Below are positions 6,526-9,665 of a stretch of 9,665 bases of DNA, in pieces (within the stretch, counting starts at the first letter, position 1; every line of letters starts with the position of its first letter). The stretch spans positions 1 through 9,665 of the forward strand of contig DHJC01000005.1 of NCBI GenBank assembly GCA_002404155.1, written 5' to 3'. A program made the position numbers and the translations under genes. The notes below the pieces were generated by a model that was not told the origin of the DNA, searched no databases, and saw only the letters and a list, made by a program, of their open reading frames with translations. Source of the DNA: Chloroflexi bacterium UBA4730. GTDB taxonomy: Bacteria > Chloroflexota > Limnocylindria > P2-11E.

Positions 6526-7844
6526 AAGCGCTTGTACTCGCCTGGCTGTTCTTCCTGAACATCGGCATCATCATCGCGTTCTGGTGGACAGCGTCGGGCT
6601 CACAGCCCCTAGCCAGCAGCGGGGAGGAGCTCAATGCGATCGGTCGGGTGACCGCGCTCGTCGGAACCTACCTCGTCCTCGTGCAGCTGCTGCTCTTGGC
6701 GCGCGTCCCGTGGCTCGAGGAGGCGTTCGGCATGGAGCGGTTGCTGGTGTTCCATCGTTGGAACGCGTATGCGTCGCTGGGCCTGATCTCCGCGCACGCC
6801 GCGTTCCAGACCGCCGGCTACGCCTCGATCAATGGTCTCGGGTTCATGGATCAACTCGGCGACTTCATCGCGCATTACGACGGTCTGCTCGGGGCGGTCA
6901 TCGCACTCGCGCTGCTGATCGCCGTGACCGTCGTGTCCGTCGCGGTCGTCCGGCGTCTCTTGGCCTACCAGACCTGGTACTTCATCCACCTCTATGTCTA
7001 TCTCGCCGTGGCCCTCGCCTTCGCGCATCAGCTGGCGACGGGGGTTGACTTCATCTCCAGCTCCGCGTTCCAAGCCTATTGGTGGGCGCTCTATGCGGTC
7101 GTCGTCGGGGGTCTGCTCTACTTCAGGCTGCTGCAGCCGCTGCTGCGTTTCAGGCGGCACCGGTTTCGGGTTGAGCGGATCGAGCGCGAGGCCACCGGGG
7201 CGGTCTCGATCTACATCAGCGGGCGCGACCTGCGGGCCTTCACCTTCCAGCCGGGTCAGTTCGCGATCTGGCGCTTCCTCGACGGCCGGTGGTGGTGGGA
7301 GGCGCACCCGTTCACGCTGTCGACGGTGCCAAGCGACCGGCGCCTACGCCTCACCGTGAAGGCCAGCGGTGACTTCTCCTCGCGCATCGCAAGCCTCCGC
7401 CGCGGGACGGCGGTCCTGGTCGAAGGCCCCTTTGGCCGATTCACCGCCGACGCGACGACCGCGTCAAAGGTGCTCCTCATCGCCGGTGGCATCGGCGTCA
7501 CCCCGCTGCGCGCGCTCGCCGAGCAGCTCGCGCACGAGGGCCGCGACGTCTGCCTGCTGTACCGCTGCCACCGGGACGAGGATGTGGCGTTCCGAAAGGA
7601 GCTCGATACGCTCACGCGCAAGTACGGAATCCGCATCGAGTACCTGCTGAGCGATCGGCCGCTGCGTGGCCGGGTTGGCTCCGAGTGGCTCCTGCCAACA
7701 CATCTTGCGGTGTTGGTCCCCGACCTCGCTGAGCGTGAGGTTTACCTTTGCGGCCCTGAAGGCATGATCAAGTACGTCAAGGAAACACTCGATGCCCTCG
7801 GCGTTCAGGACGCACGGATTCATACCGAGGTGTTCGTCTTCTAG
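6522..7844 (+). CDS. Ferric-reductase-like transmembrane flavocytochrome (NAD(P)H:haem oxidoreductase)
   Basis: The product is 440 residues. About six membrane helices occupy residues ~5-205. Histidine pairs His78/His92 and His156/His169, 14 and 13 residues apart in two helices, fit the bis-haem ligation of the ferric reductase/NADPH oxidase superfamily. The cytoplasmic half is a ferredoxin-reductase module: an FAD-binding barrel with 'FQPGQFAIWRF' (~242) and 'HPFTLST' (~262), then the nucleotide-binding lobe with 'AGGIGVTPLR' (~321), 'LLYRCHRDEDVAF' (~345) and 'YLCGPEGM' (~408). Electrons would pass from NAD(P)H to FAD, across the membrane through the haems, to an outside acceptor. The linked FMN-binding protein is a better candidate acceptor than free iron, though ferric reduction cannot be excluded. 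The GTG start at 6522 overlaps the kinase stop (GTGA), indicating translational coupling. Length and motifs are complete; C-terminus is 'TEVFVF'. Confidence 0.9.
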   Translation: MKALVLAWLFFLNIGIIIAFWWTASGSQPLASSGEELNAIGRVTALVGTYLVLVQLLLLARVPWLEEAFGMERLLVFHRWNAYASLGLISAHAAFQTAGYASINGLGFMDQLGDFIAHYDGLLGAVIALALLIAVTVVSVAVVRRLLAYQTWYFIHLYVYLAVALAFAHQLATGVDFISSSAFQAYWWALYAVVVGGLLYFRLLQPLLRFRRHRFRVERIEREATGAVSIYISGRDLRAFTFQPGQFAIWRFLDGRWWWEAHPFTLSTVPSDRRLRLTVKASGDFSSRIASLRRGTAVLVEGPFGRFTADATTASKVLLIAGGIGVTPLRALAEQLAHEGRDVCLLYRCHRDEDVAFRKELDTLTRKYGIRIEYLLSDRPLRGRVGSEWLLPTHLAVLVPDLAEREVYLCGPEGMIKYVKETLDALGVQDARIHTEVFVF

Positions 7845-7928
7845 ATGAACAAGACGGTTGGCGCTCGCAGGGAGTCGTACGTGAGCGCCCCAGGGAGGCG
7901 CACCTCGACTAGGGATCGATGCGGGTAG
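7845..7928 (+). pseudogene. Short ORF, possible head of a lost FMN-binding gene
   Basis: Directly after the reductase stop an ATG opens a 27-codon ORF that runs into the apbE start, overlapping it by 10 bases. It begins MNKTVGA, close to MNRAIGA at the start of the FMN-binding protein at 4604; the rest is arginine-rich and featureless. Reductase, FMN-binding protein and apbE are often consecutive genes, so this could be the first codons of a second FMN-binding gene that lost its body. The similarity covers only seven residues and may be chance. Confidence 0.22.
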
Positions 7929-8671
7929 TCCGCGATCTGATGGGCATGCCGATCACGGTCGACGTCCGGGACCCAGATCCGCCCGCATCCGCCGTGGCTG
8001 AGGCATTTGCCGATCTTGCGGCCGTCGACCAGACCTTCAGTCCGTTCGTGGCCGAGAGCGCGGTCAGTCGGATCAATGCCGGGCGGCTGCAGCCGTCCGA
8101 GGCCGAGCCGCTCGTCCAAGAGGTGCTCGCGCTCTGCCGGCGCTACGAGCGCGCGACCGACGGCTACTTCGCGGCGTGGATCGCTGGGCGTCTTGACCCA
8201 TCGGGTCTGGTGAAGGGCTGGGCGATCGCCCGGGCCTGCGCGATCCTCGACCGCCACGGCTGTCAGAACTATTTCGTCGACGCCGGGGGTGACGTGCAAA
8301 CCCGCGGATGGAGCGAGCCCTGGATTCCCTGGCGGGTGGGCATCAGACATCCGGTGGAGAAAGACAAGGTCACCCGGGTGATCCGTGCCACCGGTCTCGC
8401 GGTCGCGACCTCCGGCACCTACGAGAAGGGGGCCCACATCCTCGACCCGCACACCGGACACCCGGCGACCGAGCTCCTGAGCATGACCGTCGTCGGGCCG
8501 GACATCCTCGAGGCAGACGTGTATGCGACGGCGGCCTTCGCCATGGGTCGCCGGGGGCTCGACTTCATCGAGCGGCTCCCCGGGGTGGAGGCCTATGCGA
8601 TCGGGCCCGATCTGGTCGCCTCGTGGACCGCCGGCTTCGATGCCTACTGCGAGGCCGCGGCTCCAGCGTGA
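7919..8671 (+). CDS. apbE: FAD:protein FMN transferase (ApbE), short form without signal peptide
   Basis: The product is 250 residues. The enzyme transfers FMN from FAD to a threonine of target proteins, using Mg2+. Family motifs in order: 'MGMPITVDV' (~8), 'FSPFVAESAVSRIN' (~40), 'DPSGLVKGWAIARA' (~93), 'VDAGGDV' (~120), 'ATSGTYEKGAHILDPHTG' (~163, with His173 and Asp176) and 'EADVYATAAFAMG' (~198). The Mg2+-binding and catalytic region therefore looks intact, with 'ADVYATAAF' replacing the more usual 'ADALATAL'. An in-frame TAG at 7910 limits the start to ATG 7919. There is no N-terminal signal peptide or lipobox, unlike the ~330-residue exported ApbE lipoproteins. The obvious substrate is the SGAT protein encoded at 4604. 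The gene is last in the redox cluster, 74 bases after the reductase. Confidence 0.92.
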   Translation: MRVVRDLMGMPITVDVRDPDPPASAVAEAFADLAAVDQTFSPFVAESAVSRINAGRLQPSEAEPLVQEVLALCRRYERATDGYFAAWIAGRLDPSGLVKGWAIARACAILDRHGCQNYFVDAGGDVQTRGWSEPWIPWRVGIRHPVEKDKVTRVIRATGLAVATSGTYEKGAHILDPHTGHPATELLSMTVVGPDILEADVYATAAFAMGRRGLDFIERLPGVEAYAIGPDLVASWTAGFDAYCEAAAPA

Positions 8672-8727
8672 CCGCCGACACGTGAGTCGCCTTCGTCACC
8701 GAACGCAACTCAGCCTACGAGGCCAAG

Positions 8728-9585
8728 ATGATGAGGTCGGCGCGCGCCGGAACGCGTGACGTGCTCGACCGGCTAACGGAGTGGCTTCTCCGGCCGTTGC
8801 GACGCGCAACAGGGCACATCCTCGTTGCCCCGCTGTACTCGCTGTACACCGCCCGGCTCTGGCTCGAGGTCCTCGCTCACCCAGTGCCCCGCCATCTTGC
8901 GGTCATCCTCGACGGGAACCGCCGGTTCGCCGAGCGCGTCGGTCTCGACGTTCGGGCTGGCTACGCCGAAGGCGGTGGACGGGTCGCCGACGTGCTCCGA
9001 TGGTCCGAGCGCGCGGGAATTGAGGCGACGACGCTCTGGGCGCTCTCGGTCGACAACCTCGAGCGACCAGCGGATCAGGTCGCTGCGCTCACTCGCGTGA
9101 TCGAGGACAGCGTCCGGGCGTTGCTGCCGATCGCCCGGCTGCGCGGGTGGCGGCTCCGAGCCATTGGCCGGCGGGCCCTCCTCCCCGCCTCGTTGCAGCG
9201 GATGCTTGACGAGGCCGAGGCGCAGACCGCGGCCGCGCGCCGTCTCGTCGTGCAGTTTGCGATCGGGTACGGCGGACGCGAGGAGATCCTCGACGCGCTC
9301 CGCCGGTGGGCCGATGAGCCTGAGGTACGCGATCAGAACGCCCGGGCCGCGCTGCGTACCCTGACCGCAGCGGACCTAACACGCCACCTGTACGCGGCTG
9401 ACCTCGCAGACCCCGATCTCATCCTGCGGACGAGCGGCGAGATCCGGCTATCGGGGTTCCTGCTGTGGCAGAGCGTCCACGCCGAGTTCTACTTCACCGA
9501 CGTCCTGTGGCCAGAGTTTCGCGAGATCGACTTCCTGCGTGCGCTCCGCGACTACCAGCGTCGATCGCGACGCTTCGGCCGTTGA
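8728..9585 (+). CDS. Cis-prenyltransferase (isoprenyl/undecaprenyl diphosphate synthase family)
   Basis: The product is 285 residues, longer than the usual ~250 because of a ~50-residue N-terminal extension with a hydrophobic part ('ILVAPLYSLYTARLWLEVL') that could sit on the membrane. Family motifs: 'HLAVILDGNRRFA' (Asp62, Mg2+/diphosphate site), 'TTLWALSVDNLERP' (~101), 'FAIGYGGREEI' (~178), 'DPDLILRTSGEIRLSGFLLWQ' (from ~229) and 'AEFYFTDVLWPEF' (~252). These enzymes chain isopentenyl diphosphate in Z configuration to make the lipid carrier for peptidoglycan and other glycans. Two positions are unusual: the 'GH..G' histidine is Tyr79 ('GYAEG') and the 'R.SNF' asparagine is Gly ('RLSGF'). 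'DGNRR' instead of 'DGNGRW' recalls archaeal and eukaryotic members. Chain length and whether this is the housekeeping UppS are therefore uncertain. GAGG ends 5 bases before ATG 8728; ATG 8731 is equally possible. The gene lies 56 bases after apbE and may share its transcript. Confidence 0.9.
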   Translation: MMRSARAGTRDVLDRLTEWLLRPLRRATGHILVAPLYSLYTARLWLEVLAHPVPRHLAVILDGNRRFAERVGLDVRAGYAEGGGRVADVLRWSERAGIEATTLWALSVDNLERPADQVAALTRVIEDSVRALLPIARLRGWRLRAIGRRALLPASLQRMLDEAEAQTAAARRLVVQFAIGYGGREEILDALRRWADEPEVRDQNARAALRTLTAADLTRHLYAADLADPDLILRTSGEIRLSGFLLWQSVHAEFYFTDVLWPEFREIDFLRALRDYQRRSRRFGR

Positions 9586-9665
9586 CCGCGGCCGCGTCGC
9601 TATCGCCGATCCGACGAAGGCAGGTCATCAGCGACAACCGTGCTAGCTGTACTGCCCACGGACGT
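9586..9665 (+). other. Downstream tail, nothing recognised
   Basis: The last 80 bases contain no convincing terminator, start of a further gene or repeat. A GCGGCCGC palindrome follows the stop of the prenyltransferase gene, but there is no T-run after it. Confidence 0.3.

Noticed and set aside
6609..7307. Minus-strand 232-residue ORF opposite the flavocytochrome
   Set aside because: Low-complexity Asp/Glu/Arg/Gln-rich shadow of a membrane protein gene whose motifs are intact on the plus strand.
7841..8461. Minus-strand 206-residue ORF opposite apbE
   Set aside because: Shadow frame; ApbE motifs are unambiguous on the plus strand.

Overview
This is a GC-rich bacterial stretch (about two thirds G+C by eye) with very strong third-position GC bias, so long spurious ORFs run antisense to the real genes. 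The gene set (four-domain S1 protein, NarL-type regulator with GAF domains, WhiG/FliA-like sigma factor, flavin-based membrane reductase, cis-prenyltransferase) would fit a GC-rich Chloroflexota-like or actinobacterial lineage. No rRNA or other decisive marker is present, so the phylum remains a guess.

Layout. (1) 32-1279, minus: a ribosomal protein S1-like protein with four S1 domains. (2) About 1329-2972, plus: a divergently transcribed GAF-GAF-REC-HTH regulator, with its receiver in the middle of the protein instead of at the N-terminus. (3) 3123-3785, plus: a short WhiG/FliA-like sigma factor that appears to lack region 3, preceded by an untranslated leader that can fold into strong hairpins. 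(4) 3786-4603: about 0.8 kb without an intact gene. The part at 4093-4545 is a frameshifted minus-strand remnant of a berberine-bridge-enzyme-like FAD oxidoreductase. (5) 4604-8671, plus: a flavin electron-transfer cluster made of an FMN-binding protein, the last few codons of an OmpR-type response regulator, a sensor histidine kinase, a ferric-reductase-like flavocytochrome and the flavinyltransferase ApbE. (6) 8728-9585, plus: a cis-prenyltransferase (UppS family) with two altered conserved positions.

How the genes fit together. In the 4604-8671 cluster the flavocytochrome would take electrons from NAD(P)H through FAD to membrane haems. The FMN-binding protein, carrying FMN covalently attached by ApbE at its SGAT threonine, would relay them outside the membrane. 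The histidine kinase sits between them with four-base overlaps at both ends (ATGA and GTGA), so it is cotranslated with the reductase and was once coupled to its response regulator. That regulator is now reduced to its C-terminal tail, which leaves an orphan kinase. A 27-codon ORF just before apbE may be the head of a second, lost FMN-binding gene.

The most unusual observations are the decapitated response regulator inside an otherwise intact redox operon, the decayed oxidoreductase beside it, the structured leader of the sigma gene, and the unusual domain composition of the two regulators. No mobile element, CRISPR array, tRNA or rRNA was recognised.
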